Of a DNA stretch of 64,000 bases, positions 35,016-44,675 are shown piece by piece (within the stretch, counting starts at the first letter, position 1; each line of letters opens with the position of its first letter). The stretch comes from Brevibacterium sediminis (GTDB taxonomy: Bacteria > Actinomycetota > Actinomycetes > Actinomycetales > Brevibacteriaceae): assembly GCF_013623905.1 (NCBI RefSeq), contig NZ_JABKDD010000002.1:308121-372120 (forward strand). Reading direction: 5' to 3'. Position numbers and translations under genes: made by a program. The notes beneath the pieces were generated by a model, which made no database searches, was not told where the DNA came from, and was given only the letters and a program-made list of their open reading frames with translations.

Positions 35016-36107
35016 TCAGCTGTCGACTCCTGGTTCTGCTGCCCTCGTACCGCCGCTCCAGATGTCTCCGACGGTGAAGCCGACCGGAAACGGATCATCG
35101 GCCTCGAGCACGAGCTGTTGGAATCCTGTGATCCACCCGCGCCCGGTGATCGAAGGGATGACGGCTGGACTACCGCCGATCTCGGTCTCTTCCTTCACCA
35201 CGGCGGTGAAGGTCGTACCCATCATCGATTCGTGGACGAATCGCTGACCGACGCGCAGTTCGCCGCGGGCGTGCTTGGCCGCCACTCGCCCGCTCGTCCC
35301 GGTGCCGCACGGCGAGCGGTCGAAAGTCCCAGTCCACGTGCTCGGATCGTCGAGGTCGACTATGCCGTTGGGCAGGACGACGGCGTTGCGTCCGTCGGTG
35401 CCCTCAGTTCGTGCGGGTCCGTGGATCAGCGGCAGACCGATCGAATCGATTTCAGGGATGAGGGGATGCCTCACCTCGAAGGTCTCGTTCGCCGCCTGCC
35501 GCAACACGCTGGCAGCCCTGATGATCTCCTTGGCATTGCCAGGATCAAGATCCACGCCGAGGTTGTCCGACGCAGTCTGTACGTAGAACTGACCGCCGAA
35601 GACGATGTCGACGGGAATCGTCCCGTACCCAGGCACCTCGAGAGGCAGGTCGAGTCCGTGGACGAAAGCCGGGACATTGTCGAAGGTCACCGATTTCGCT
35701 CGGCCGGCCTCCACCTCGGCGCGGACCGTGACGACACCGGCGGCGGTATCGACCCGCAGCTCGGTGACCGGTTCGCTGACGTCGACGGACCCCGTCTCGA
35801 TCAGCGCCGTGACGGTGCAGATGAGGTTCGATCCGGACATCGGCTTGAACCCGCCCTGCTCCATCACGATCATTCCGAAATCGCAGCTCGGATCCGTCGC
35901 AGGCACGACGATCGGCGAGCACAGGCCGGGATAGCCGCGGGGTTCGTGGAGGATGAGGTTCCGGAAGTCGTCGAGGTGCTCTTCGCAGTATCGGAGCTTT
36001 TCGGCCATCGTGGCACCTTTGACCCGCAGTCCCGAGCCGATGAGCACTCGGCCGGGTTCGCCGGCCGCGTGAACATCGACGGCCTGGATGAGCTGTCTGT
36101 TCTTCAC
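35016..36107 (-). CDS. Proline-racemase-superfamily enzyme, Ser/Cys active-site type
   Basis: A 363-residue protein from GTG 36107 with GAGGGA upstream. The first catalytic position, Cys in proline racemase, is Ser here (FKPMSGSNLICT near residue 90); the second is Cys (SPCGTGTSGRVAA near residue 255). Cys/Cys enzymes racemise proline or epimerise 4-hydroxyproline and Cys/Thr enzymes dehydrate trans-3-hydroxyproline; the Ser/Cys type has been linked to hydroxyproline epimerisation. With the FAD oxidoreductase upstream, 4-hydroxyproline 2-epimerase is the leading guess, 3-hydroxyproline chemistry the alternative given the Ldh2-type reductase. Confidence 0.85.
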   Translation of the reverse strand: MKNRQLIQAVDVHAAGEPGRVLIGSGLRVKGATMAEKLRYCEEHLDDFRNLILHEPRGYPGLCSPIVVPATDPSCDFGMIVMEQGGFKPMSGSNLICTVTALIETGSVDVSEPVTELRVDTAAGVVTVRAEVEAGRAKSVTFDNVPAFVHGLDLPLEVPGYGTIPVDIVFGGQFYVQTASDNLGVDLDPGNAKEIIRAASVLRQAANETFEVRHPLIPEIDSIGLPLIHGPARTEGTDGRNAVVLPNGIVDLDDPSTWTGTFDRSPCGTGTSGRVAAKHARGELRVGQRFVHESMMGTTFTAVVKEETEIGGSPAVIPSITGRGWITGFQQLVLEADDPFPVGFTVGDIWSGGTRAAEPGVDS

Positions 36108-36224
36108 GTTCCCTCGTCTCTGCTCGGGCGGGCCTCAGTCCACGACTTCGCTGCCCGTGACTTGCTGTGTGGTCATGAGCCCATCCTCGTCCGTTCGGGT
36201 CCATGTGGCGTTGGCGTGAGTCGT

Positions 36225-37487
36225 TCAGAATCGATTCGGGGACACACGAGCCAGCAGCTCACCGGGCAGCGTCGAACTTCCATCAGTCATGAGTCCGGAT
36301 AGCAGCCGAGCAGATCCCGGTGCCAGTGTCAGACCGAGCATCGAATGTCCGGAGTTGATGTAGGCGTTCTTCACGGAGTCCAGTCGCCCGATGACGGGAA
36401 GGCCGTCAGGAGTCATGGGGCGCGACCCAGCCCATGGAGCCAGTTCTCCCTGACCGTCGCCCCACTCACGGAATGCTTCCTGAGCCGCGCGGCGGATTGC
36501 ACCGACGCGGACCTCGTTGACGTCGTCGTCCGTGCTGCCGAACTCCATCGTGCCCGCGAGCCTGAGCATGCCGTTCAGCGGAGTGACGGCGACGCGAGCA
36601 TCTTCGAGGGTCAGGGATGTGCGCAGCTGGATCGGAGCGGGTGAGTAGTCGATGCTGTAGCCCTTGCCCGAGTAGATCGGGATCTTCTGGCCGAGTTGCC
36701 TGGCCAACACGCCGGACGGGACACCGGCGGAGATGACAAAAACGTCGGCCTTGATGACCTCCGCGTCGGAGGTGACAACTGCGGTCACGGCGCCGCCGGA
36801 GCGAACGAAGCGTCCAACGCGAGTGTTTTCTCGCACGACTACGCCGAGATCGGTGAGTTTCGCGAGGAGGCCCGCTGTCAGAGAATCGGGTTCGATCTGT
36901 CGGTCAGCGGAGAAAGAGAGACCGTGGCGGATGCGATCGCTGAGAGCCGGTTCGGCCTCGCGGACTTCGTCATCATGCAGTCGCCGCGGCAGGTGGCCAG
37001 CGGCCTCGAAAGCGGGCAGGCTCGCACAGTGTTCGTCGAAGCGTTCCCGAGTCTCGAAAGCCAGCAGCACACCGCGGTCGTGCATCTCGAAGTCGATGCC
37101 TTGAGCCTGGTACTCATCGAAGAGATCGTTCGCATCCTCGCCGAGGCGCAGGTGGAGGTCGAGTCCGGCTTCGAAGTCATGTGTGTTGCAGTGCCTGGCC
37201 ATCCGCAACAGGAATCTGAGATAGCCGGGCGCAAGGGACGGCTTGATCGATAGTGGGCTGTCGGGTTTGAGCATCCATCGGATCCCCTGAAGCAGCACGC
37301 CTGGGGCAGGCACCGGGGTGCTCTCGGCGATGGCGATCTTTGCGGCATTTCCGTGGGAGGCGCCCGAACCGCAGCGGGCAGCCTCGATGACTGTGACGTC
37401 GTGTCCGCGCAGCGCAAGTTCGTACGCGATGGTCAGCCCGACCACACCGCCTCCGACGATGACTGTCTTCAATCGGTTGCCCTCCAT
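36225..37487 (-). CDS. FAD-dependent D-amino-acid dehydrogenase (DadA/DAO family)
   Basis: A 420-residue DAO-fold protein. The N-terminal dinucleotide-binding motif is TVIVGGGVVGLTIAYELALRG, followed by the ATG-like GSGASHGNAAKIA segment; the C-terminal FAD motif is YINSGHSMLGLTLAPGSARLLSGL. It is the first gene of the racemase/Ldh2 set and would oxidise a D-amino acid, for example cis-4-hydroxy-D-proline made by the epimerase, to an imino acid. No dihydrodipicolinate-synthase-like deaminase or semialdehyde dehydrogenase of the usual hydroxyproline pathway is nearby. Confidence 0.88.
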   Translation of the reverse strand: MEGNRLKTVIVGGGVVGLTIAYELALRGHDVTVIEAARCGSGASHGNAAKIAIAESTPVPAPGVLLQGIRWMLKPDSPLSIKPSLAPGYLRFLLRMARHCNTHDFEAGLDLHLRLGEDANDLFDEYQAQGIDFEMHDRGVLLAFETRERFDEHCASLPAFEAAGHLPRRLHDDEVREAEPALSDRIRHGLSFSADRQIEPDSLTAGLLAKLTDLGVVVRENTRVGRFVRSGGAVTAVVTSDAEVIKADVFVISAGVPSGVLARQLGQKIPIYSGKGYSIDYSPAPIQLRTSLTLEDARVAVTPLNGMLRLAGTMEFGSTDDDVNEVRVGAIRRAAQEAFREWGDGQGELAPWAGSRPMTPDGLPVIGRLDSVKNAYINSGHSMLGLTLAPGSARLLSGLMTDGSSTLPGELLARVSPNRF

Positions 37488-37638
37488 TGGTCCCCGAATC
37501 GGCTGTTTCGCGGTCCGATCAGGGCCGACGTCACCGAAGCTGACTTTTGTATGACCATCTATTGAGAGAGACGCTATGCAGTGCGGTCAGGTTCGTCAAT
37601 GGCCTCAGCCGCTCTTCCCGGACAGCCCCAGATCAGGC

Positions 37639-38241
37639 TCAGCCTTCGTAGCGGATTTCGACGCGACGGTTCTTCGCCCGGCCCTCGGGGTCGTCCTTGC
37701 CGTTCTTCTCGTTCGACTCGACGGGCTCGGACTCGCCGAAACCCTTTGCCGTCACGTCAAGGTCCGAGTCCTCCGAGGTGAGCACCTCGGCGACGGCTTT
37801 CGCTCGGTCTTCGGAGAGCTTCTTGTTGTAGTCGTCTTCGCCTTTGGAATCCGTATGCCCGCCGACGGTGATCTCGGAGTCGGACGGCAGATCCTCGACA
37901 AGGTCCTTGATCTTCTTCTTCGCTGTGTCGCTGAGCTCAGCCGAGTCGAAGTCGAAGAGGATATCCGTGTCGAGCGTGACCACGGTATCGCCGCCACTGG
38001 CTTTGGTTGTCTCCACGTCCTCGATGCCTTTGTCCAGGTCATAGATCTCCGGTTCGAGTTCGACAATGCTCTTGTCGATCTGCGACTGGTCGGGATCGGT
38101 GAAGTCCTCCGGAGTCGGGGCATCTCGGTTGGCGATGTCCTGCGAAGTCACTGAGTCTGCGAACGCGAGTGCGGGTGGACCGGCGACGACAATGCCGGCA
38201 GCAAGAATCACCGCTGCAGGACCGACGGCTGCCGGCTTCAC
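37639..38241 (-). CDS. OmpA-like-domain exported protein
   Basis: A 200-residue protein with a signal peptide (VGPAAVILAAGIVVAGPPALAFA) and a C-terminal OmpA/MotB-like peptidoglycan-binding domain: DILFDFDSAELSDTAKKKI, the ligand-binding VGGHTDSKGEDDYNKKLSEDRA and GRAKNRRVEI. It should be secreted and bind peptidoglycan. The GTG start overlaps the TGA of the lipoprotein gene upstream (GTGA), so the two are coupled and probably work together at the envelope. Confidence 0.88.
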   Translation of the reverse strand: MKPAAVGPAAVILAAGIVVAGPPALAFADSVTSQDIANRDAPTPEDFTDPDQSQIDKSIVELEPEIYDLDKGIEDVETTKASGGDTVVTLDTDILFDFDSAELSDTAKKKIKDLVEDLPSDSEITVGGHTDSKGEDDYNKKLSEDRAKAVAEVLTSEDSDLDVTAKGFGESEPVESNEKNGKDDPEGRAKNRRVEIRYEG

Positions 38242-38855
38242 GAGATCTTCACTCCGGTGGCGAGGTTCATACCGTCGACGACGGAGACCTCGACCTCATC
38301 GACATCCGGCGGCGGGGCCGCGAAGACAGCGAAGGCGTAGTGGGTCTGGCCGGGTTTGAACTTCGTCTGTTGGACATTCGTCTGCGCTCGCTGCGGGAAC
38401 TTATCCAACACGTTGTGCTTGCGCAGGTTCTGCGAGTCGACAAGGAACGGCGCCCAGCTCCCGCCCAGATAGCCGTAGAGATCGTCACCGTCGTCGTCCT
38501 CGTCGGTCTGATCAGAGTTCACACTGAACGCGAACTGGGCCACGACCGTCTCGCCCTGACGCTTCAGAGGGAACAGCTCGACAGTCATCGTTGCCTTGTC
38601 ATCGCCGTCAACGGCGGCGGGAATCTCCTGGGAAGCGACAGGATCGGGAAGATCCTTCGGATCGAGGCCGGCCGCCTCGGCGGATCCGGATTCACCCTTC
38701 GAACCTGCGGCCTCACCGGACTCCTGCGCAGCGCCTTGGGTCTCGGCACCCTCGGCGTTCGGCTCCTCTGTGTCGTCTCCGGACGAGCAGGCGGCCAGGG
38801 TCAGCGCCAAAGCTGCGGCGGCAGCGGACAGAGCTGTCTTGCGGATCAGGGGCAT
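38238..38855 (-). CDS. Lipoprotein of unknown function
   Basis: A 205-residue protein. The start at ATG 38855 gives MPLIRKTALSAAAAALALTL and a lipobox LAAC followed by SSGDD, a standard lipoprotein signal; an upstream ATG (38894) would add 13 residues and lies over the GAGGAG motif. After an acidic Glu/Gly/Ala linker comes a beta-rich domain (MTVELFPLKRQGETVVAQFAFSVNS, HYAFAVFAAPP, VSVVDGMNLATGV). It is coupled to the OmpA-like gene. No named family recognised. Confidence 0.82.
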   Translation of the reverse strand: MPLIRKTALSAAAAALALTLAACSSGDDTEEPNAEGAETQGAAQESGEAAGSKGESGSAEAAGLDPKDLPDPVASQEIPAAVDGDDKATMTVELFPLKRQGETVVAQFAFSVNSDQTDEDDDGDDLYGYLGGSWAPFLVDSQNLRKHNVLDKFPQRAQTNVQQTKFKPGQTHYAFAVFAAPPPDVDEVEVSVVDGMNLATGVKIS

Positions 38856-39035
38856 AGCGATGGGAGTTCTCCTCAGTACTCGCCGGAGCAGCATCTCTGC
38901 TGGTGAGCTCCGGTGGCGCGGGGGCGGACGCGGATCAACTTACCCCGGACAGGTGAACTTTCACTACATCGAACGTAAGTCGAGACGAACAAAGGCGTCG
39001 GCACTCGCGGGCAAACGCGATTCTGTGGGAACGCA

Positions 39036-39077
39036 AGAACCCCTGCACCCGAATTCTCATCGGATCGCAGGGGTTCT
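39036..39077 (-). terminator. Terminator of tRNA-Ser(GCT)
   Basis: A perfect 11-bp stem (39036-39046 with 39067-39077), nine bases after the tRNA 3' end on the minus strand. Confidence 0.85.
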
Positions 39078-39085
39078 GCCTCACG

Positions 39086-39174
39086 CGGAGCCGGTGGGAT
39101 TTGAACCCACGGTCCCCCTATTGGAGGACTTCACCTTAGCAGGGTGACGCTTTCGGCCGCTCAGCCACGACTCC
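39086..39174 (-). tRNA. tRNA-Ser(GCT)
   Basis: An 89-nt class II tRNA: acceptor GGAGTCG/CGGCTCC, anticodon stem TCACC/GGTGA with loop CTGCTAA (anticodon GCT), a long variable arm and T loop TTCAAAT. CCA is not encoded. Confidence 0.95.
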
Positions 39175-39548
39175 ATCCGCAATGCTGCGAGCCGCCTCGG
39201 CGAAATGCATACCGACAGACCCTCCAGCACTACGGGATACAGCCTAAGGGAAAGGAGCCATCCGGGGCAAAGCGCAACCGCGGAGAGTGGGCTTCGTCAT
39301 AGTCGAACCGACCCGTGACGGGCGCAAATCCGGGCCGAACGTCCCCTTTGTACCGCTCCCCCACACCGGAATTCCAGCATTCATCAATGTCCAGGCGTAA
39401 AATCGGCGTGATGTGCTTTGCGGTCTGGTCTCAGATCCTCGCAGAAACACCGGTCGGAAAACCGATAGCTGCGGTGTGCCCTGTGCCGGAAACGAGAACG
39501 GCGAGCGGGCCGTATTGCACGAGCAGACAGTTTTGAGGAGTAGACAAC
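39175..39548. other. Intergenic region before the LCP gene
   Basis: 374 bp between tRNA-Ser and the LCP gene, holding the divergent promoters. GAGGAG at 39535-39540 lies eight bases before the TTG at 39549. No further gene was found. Confidence 0.5.
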
Positions 39549-42071
39549 TTGCCAGAGTTTCCCCCTGACAAGCGCGGACCGCATGGGAGCGACCCCGATT
39601 CCCAGACAACAGGTCGTCGGCTCCGTGCCTCCTCTCGCCCCCGGTTCCGCGGCGACACCGCCGCCAGTGAAAGCGACTCGACACCGCAGTCGAACTCGCC
39701 GCAGCAGAATTCTCGGCAGTCTGAGCCTCGCCGCTCGGACGCCCAGCGCCGTGACTCGCAACAGCTGCCGACCTCGGCGGTGAATCCCCGCCGGTCCCGC
39801 ACGAACTCGGACCAGAATTCCGGTCAGAATTCGGGCCAGGACTCCACACGGTCCGCCGACGCCCGATCCGACTATTCGTTCCGCACAAGCTCCCGCGGAT
39901 CCGGCGATCAGTCGGACAACCGACTCGGCGACAGCACCCGTGACACAGGAACTTCGTCCCGCTCCCCGCATGCTCCGCCTCCGCGCCCGGTCGCCCCGCG
40001 CACCCGCCGCGAAGCCCGCATGCTGCGAGCTGCCGCCGCCAGCGGAGCCTCTGCGGCCGGAGTGGCCGCGGCAGCAAGCTCGAATACACAGGATGATCCG
40101 GGCGCCGGCTCACGGCGCGGTCCTGCCCACGATGCTCCGCGCACCTTCGCACGGGACGAATCGGCCGCCTCGGCGAGGGATTCCCACGATTTCGACCACA
40201 CGGACAACGACCCCGATACGGGCTCCGCTCCGACGACTCGCCGCGACGCCCGTGAACGGCACGCGGCCGAATCCCGAGGCCGGGGCCGAAAGAAGTCATC
40301 CGCCACACGGGGCGCGCGCAGCGCCGCGGCCGCAGCAGCGGTCGGTGCGGGCGGCACTGCGGCAGCAACCGGCGCATCGTCTGCCGCGAGAGGAGCCGAC
40401 GAGAACGGCTCCGCCCACGGCGAGAAGTCGACCGGTCACGGACCGGGACGGGCCCGCCGCCATTCCTCCCGCCTCGGCGAATCGTTCCCCAGCCTCGTCG
40501 GCTGGACCTCACTGAGCACCCTGCTGCCCGGTGTCGGACTGCTGCGCACACGCTTCCGGCCCGCCGGGCTCATCGTCTTCGGTCTCTTCGTCCTCACTCT
40601 GCTCGTCGGGCTCGTCTACCTGCTGGTCAAGGGACCGGTGCGTGCGATCGCCACGATCGTCGCCAGCCCCTCGCTGCTCAACTTCCTCGCCATCGCCGCC
40701 GTGCTCGTGGCCGTGATCTGGATCCTCGTGATGGTCGTATCCCACCTCGGGCTGCGCCGCGGACACCGATACCGGCCCTGGCAGAACAAGATGGCCGGCG
40801 TCCTCGTCGTCTCCCTCGCCCTCATCATCGGCATCCCGCTCGGCGTCGGCTCGGTCTTCGCCCGCGTGCAGTCCGACACGGTGGCCAGCCTCTTCGGCGA
40901 CAGCACGGGCAAGGCCCACAGCGCCGAAGACCTCTGGGCGGACAAGCCCTATATCAACGTCTTCCTCATGGGCCGCGACAATGGCGACGATCGTGAGGGC
41001 ACCCGCCCGGACACGATGCTCGTGGCCTCCATCGACACGAAGACCGGCAACGCCGCGCTCATCTCCGTGCCCCGTAACCTCGCGTTCCCGGTCTTCCCCG
41101 AAGGCAGCGAACTCGAAAAGGCGTGGCCCGACGGATTCCGCCCCTCCGGTGACTCGTCCGAGGACCTCATCAACGCCGTATGGCAGTGGGGCGAACAGAA
41201 CCCCGACAAGATCGGAAACCCGCACGGACTCGAACCGGGCATGTGGGCGACGATGCAGGCCGTCGAAGGCTCGTTGGGTCTCAAGCTCGACTATTGGTCC
41301 TCGGTCGACATGGCCGGATTCGAAGACGTCGTCGACGCCATCGGCGGAGTCAAGATCGACGTCGAACGCCCGATCCCGATGGGCGGCGGAAAATCGATGT
41401 CGGGTGTGAAGAACGAGATCTACGGCTGGGTCGATCCGGGCCCGCAGACGCTCAAGGGCAAGGACGCACTCTGGTACGTCCGCTCCCGTGAAGGCAGCGA
41501 CAACTACGACCGCATGTGCCGTCAGCAGCGGATGCTCAAGACCACTCTCGAGCAGATCGACCCGCAGGAGATCGCCACGGCCTATCCGAAGCTCGCGAAC
41601 TCCGCGACGCGGAACATCGCCACGTCGATCCCACAGAACGAGATCCCGGCCTTCATCGAACTTGCCATGATGATGCAGAAGGGCGACGTCACCACAGTCC
41701 AGATCAACAATGACGTCACCCCGACCTACGACCCCGATTACGATGTGCTCCACAAGTGGATCCTCGGCGAAGTCAAGGGTGCGTCCGACGGCGAGGAGAC
41801 ACCGAAGCCGACGAACGACGGCAGCAAGTCCCAGGAATCCGAGGACAGCACCGGCTCGACCGAGGACAGCACCGAAGACACCGCCACCGATGAACCGGCC
41901 GATTCCGCGGATGGTTCCACGGACGAGGCCGGCGCCGAGGCGGACGCCACCGAAACGGCAACGCCGGGTGAGCCCAACGCCGAAGGCAAGTGCTACCCGA
42001 AGGGCTTCAAGCCCGGTGACGACTTCCCCGGCTACCCCGGGCCCAACGGCGGAACCGGCGAGCAGGGGTGA
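39549..42071 (+). CDS. LytR-CpsA-Psr (LCP) family cell-wall ligase with long disordered N-terminus
   Basis: An 840-residue protein from a TTG start with a well-placed GAGGAG. Residues 1-310 are low-complexity and rich in Ser, Arg, Ala and Asp. Three membrane segments follow (about 340-360, 378-398, 415-435). The LCP domain (about 465-710) begins INVFLMGRDNGDDREGTRPDTMLVASI, has SVPRNLAFPV and ends with YVRSREGSDNYDRMCRQQRM, the arginine-rich catalytic region. An acidic tail (EDSTGSTEDSTEDTATDE) closes it. LCP enzymes attach polymers such as arabinogalactan or teichoic acids to peptidoglycan. Its end overlaps the next gene by 4 bp. Confidence 0.92.
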   Translation: MPEFPPDKRGPHGSDPDSQTTGRRLRASSRPRFRGDTAASESDSTPQSNSPQQNSRQSEPRRSDAQRRDSQQLPTSAVNPRRSRTNSDQNSGQNSGQDSTRSADARSDYSFRTSSRGSGDQSDNRLGDSTRDTGTSSRSPHAPPPRPVAPRTRREARMLRAAAASGASAAGVAAAASSNTQDDPGAGSRRGPAHDAPRTFARDESAASARDSHDFDHTDNDPDTGSAPTTRRDARERHAAESRGRGRKKSSATRGARSAAAAAAVGAGGTAAATGASSAARGADENGSAHGEKSTGHGPGRARRHSSRLGESFPSLVGWTSLSTLLPGVGLLRTRFRPAGLIVFGLFVLTLLVGLVYLLVKGPVRAIATIVASPSLLNFLAIAAVLVAVIWILVMVVSHLGLRRGHRYRPWQNKMAGVLVVSLALIIGIPLGVGSVFARVQSDTVASLFGDSTGKAHSAEDLWADKPYINVFLMGRDNGDDREGTRPDTMLVASIDTKTGNAALISVPRNLAFPVFPEGSELEKAWPDGFRPSGDSSEDLINAVWQWGEQNPDKIGNPHGLEPGMWATMQAVEGSLGLKLDYWSSVDMAGFEDVVDAIGGVKIDVERPIPMGGGKSMSGVKNEIYGWVDPGPQTLKGKDALWYVRSREGSDNYDRMCRQQRMLKTTLEQIDPQEIATAYPKLANSATRNIATSIPQNEIPAFIELAMMMQKGDVTTVQINNDVTPTYDPDYDVLHKWILGEVKGASDGEETPKPTNDGSKSQESEDSTGSTEDSTEDTATDEPADSADGSTDEAGAEADATETATPGEPNAEGKCYPKGFKPGDDFPGYPGPNGGTGEQG

Positions 42072-44416
42072 GTCAGGCTCCACAGACTCCCGCCCCCGCG
42101 GTCGCGATCATCGGCGTCGGACCGCGAGGTCTCACCGTTCTGGAGAGGCTCGTGGCTCTGGCTGCGAAACGCTTCGCCGGCACCGTCGGCGCGTCCCGCA
42201 GCGCGGCTGACGCCACCACCGAGACCGCGCTGACCATCCACCTCATCGACCCGTACCCGCCCGGCGCGGGAATCGTGTGGCGCACCGACCAGCCCGAGTC
42301 TCTGCTGATGAACACCACCATCGCCGAGCAGACCGTCTTCCCCGATTCCAGCTGCAGCTTCCTCGGCCCCGAAGAAGCACCGACCGGACCGTCCATGGCC
42401 GAGTGGTACCTTGCCAACGGCGGCACCGAACCGCTGCACTCGACCTTCCCCAGCCGCAGTCTCTACGGCCGCTACCTCCGCGACGCCTACCGGCGCATCC
42501 GCGAGGGCGCACCGGACTTCATCGAGATCGTCGAACACCCGACGAAGGCCGAATCCGTCATCGACCTGCCCGCGATGGACCTCCCCCAATCGGTGGCAGA
42601 GAGTTCACGGGCCACTGTCCCCGAGCAGCTCGTGCGCTGCCAGAACGGCACGACGATCGTCGCCAGCGCCGTCGTGCTCGCCGTCGGTCACATCCCCAGC
42701 GCCCAGCCGGAGGAGCGCGCCCGCCTCGCCGCTTTCGCCGAACTGGGCGGCGGGCTGTACCTGCCGCAGGGTCTGCCCGCGGAAACCCCCGTCACCGAGG
42801 TGGCCCCCGGTGAGCGGGTCATCGTCCGTGGCATGGGGCTCAACTACTTCGACCTGCAGACCCTGTTCACTCATGAGCGCGGCGGTCGCTATGAGACGCA
42901 GCCCGGCGGACTGCTGCGGTATGTGCCCAGCGGTGACGAACCGCGGCTGGCGCTGGGATCACGACGCGGAATCCCGTACCGCAGCAAACCGATCTGTCAT
43001 GAACATCCTCGGCGGGACTGGCCCCTGCGGTACTTCACGAAGGACAATATCGCTCTGCTCGCCGGGATCGAGCACCTCGACGGGGAACGCAAGGCCGGTG
43101 CCCGATTCAATGATCAGCTGTGGCCGCTCATCCTCGCCGACCTGCGTCTGGCGTACTATCACACGCTCTCCCAGGTCCGTCCCGAAGCGTTCGCCGATGA
43201 CCCCGGCCAGCTGCGCGAGGCCATCGGCGAAGCCGTCTCACGTCACCTGACCCGGCGCACCTGGCAGGAAACCCACCCGCAGTCGGGCGAAGTCGGTGCT
43301 GGCGAGGCTCGGACCGCTGCGCCCGCTCGCGCCGCGGCAAGCGCTACGGCCACGTCCGGTGCTGCACGAACAGCCGGCGCCACGGCCACGTCCAGCGCTG
43401 CACGAACAGCCGGCGCCACGGCCACCGAGGATGCCGCCCGTCAGGGCCGCGTCACCCGTGAGGCCTTCGCCTGGTCGGAGATCGAAGAGGCACTCGTGCC
43501 CGATCCTGCCGACCGCATGTCACTGCACACCCTGCTCAACCCGCTCGAAGGTGAGCTCTTCACCAGCCGCGAACCCGGCGAGCCTGGTTCCCTGCACGAG
43601 TGGATGCTCGATTTCCTGCGCACCGACCTGCGCAACTCTCTGGCAGGTCCGACCGGCAGCCCGGAGAAGGCGCTCTTCACCGTGCTATGGCAGTCCCGGC
43701 TGCTGCTCAAGGAGCTCATCGTCGCAGGTCACATCGACCGCGTGAGCATCGACATGGAGATCCTCGGCTGGTTCGAGGGCTTCGTCTCCGGCATCTGCGA
43801 TGGGCCTCCCCCGCAGCGGATCGCGGAACTCATCGCCCTCGCCGAGGCGGGAATCGTATCCTTCATCGGCCCCGATATGCGCATCGAAGAAAACCCTGAC
43901 GCTCTCCGCGAGAATCCAGAGGCGCCCGAAGCTGAGGCAGAGACCGCAAGTTCCGGCATCGCCGCACGCCCGGACGGGGTCGATAGCACCACTGCCAAAG
44001 CAAAGGGACTCACCAATGAGGCGCAGAAGCCGCGGCCAGAGATCTTCACGGTCACCTCGGCGCAGGCCGCGGGCGCGATCACGGGCAGCGTCGTCATCGA
44101 TGCCGCGTCCCCGACGAACTCCGTCTCGCGCGCTGCCGATGTCCTGCTCTACGGAATGCTCGAACGCGGTCAGCTCACCGCGGCCCGCCTGACCTTGGAC
44201 GACGGTCGAGAGAAATTTCTCAACGGACTCGCACTCACGTCTCGGCCGTACCGCACCATCGATGTCGAGGGCAACGTCCACCCGCGCCGGTTCGCTCTGT
44301 CGATCCAGCTGTCGTCGAAGCAGTGGGGGCTGGCGATCGCAGCGAACCCGGGCACGAACGCGGCCACGCTCAACGACTCGCACGCAGCCGCCGAGGCGAT
44401 CCTCGACCTCCTCTGA
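42068..44416 (+). CDS. FAD/NAD(P)-binding protein (NAD_binding_9 type)
   Basis: A 782-residue protein from GTG 42068, overlapping the LCP stop. The N-terminus is a Rossmann motif (AVAIIGVGPRGLTVLERLV) with IHLIDPYPPGAGIVWR and LLMNTTIAEQTVFPD, typical of the large actinobacterial FAD/NAD(P)-binding family. VVLAVGHIPSA, VIVRGMGLNYFDLQTLFT and the C-terminal LALTSRPYRTIDVEGNVHPRRFALSIQLSS support a single long enzyme. A low-complexity insert (about 415-460) contains a 36-bp tandem DNA repeat. The substrate is unknown; linkage to the LCP gene hints at an envelope or lipid modification. Confidence 0.8.
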   Translation: MSQAPQTPAPAVAIIGVGPRGLTVLERLVALAAKRFAGTVGASRSAADATTETALTIHLIDPYPPGAGIVWRTDQPESLLMNTTIAEQTVFPDSSCSFLGPEEAPTGPSMAEWYLANGGTEPLHSTFPSRSLYGRYLRDAYRRIREGAPDFIEIVEHPTKAESVIDLPAMDLPQSVAESSRATVPEQLVRCQNGTTIVASAVVLAVGHIPSAQPEERARLAAFAELGGGLYLPQGLPAETPVTEVAPGERVIVRGMGLNYFDLQTLFTHERGGRYETQPGGLLRYVPSGDEPRLALGSRRGIPYRSKPICHEHPRRDWPLRYFTKDNIALLAGIEHLDGERKAGARFNDQLWPLILADLRLAYYHTLSQVRPEAFADDPGQLREAIGEAVSRHLTRRTWQETHPQSGEVGAGEARTAAPARAAASATATSGAARTAGATATSSAARTAGATATEDAARQGRVTREAFAWSEIEEALVPDPADRMSLHTLLNPLEGELFTSREPGEPGSLHEWMLDFLRTDLRNSLAGPTGSPEKALFTVLWQSRLLLKELIVAGHIDRVSIDMEILGWFEGFVSGICDGPPPQRIAELIALAEAGIVSFIGPDMRIEENPDALRENPEAPEAEAETASSGIAARPDGVDSTTAKAKGLTNEAQKPRPEIFTVTSAQAAGAITGSVVIDAASPTNSVSRAADVLLYGMLERGQLTAARLTLDDGREKFLNGLALTSRPYRTIDVEGNVHPRRFALSIQLSSKQWGLAIAANPGTNAATLNDSHAAAEAILDLL
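43348..43419 (+). repeat. 36-bp tandem repeat within the FAD protein gene
   Basis: Two units, 43348-43383 and 43384-43419, identical but for two bases, each encoding twelve residues of an Ala/Thr/Gly linker. The first bases of a third unit follow. Copy number may vary between strains. Confidence 0.9.
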
Positions 44417-44675
44417 GGCCGCGTACTCGTCCTCTTCTAAAGCTCAGCAGGCTCTCCCCGGACGCCAGTCGCCGAGAACTCTCGGCCCATCCGCGTCTCC
44501 GCGGACGCTGACGACCCACCCGCGACTCCGCTTCCGCCGCAAGCACACTGTCCATCAGCGGACCACACCACCCGCGACAGTTGCCGAACTCCGCGCCGCG
44601 CAATGCACGAGGCGAGTTTCGGTACACCCTTCTCTGTAATGCACATGGAGGAAAGTGAGCGGCCGAGCATCGAAC
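44417..44675. other. Intergenic region between convergent genes, left part
   Basis: About 260 bp after the FAD-protein stop, up to the large hairpin. No gene, repeat or site recognised. Confidence 0.4.

Noticed and set aside
33906..37487. Complete standard trans-4-hydroxyproline pathway
   Set aside because: The expected deaminase (dihydrodipicolinate-synthase family) and ketoglutarate semialdehyde dehydrogenase are not in the cluster; the aldehyde dehydrogenase nearby is MmsA type under another regulator.
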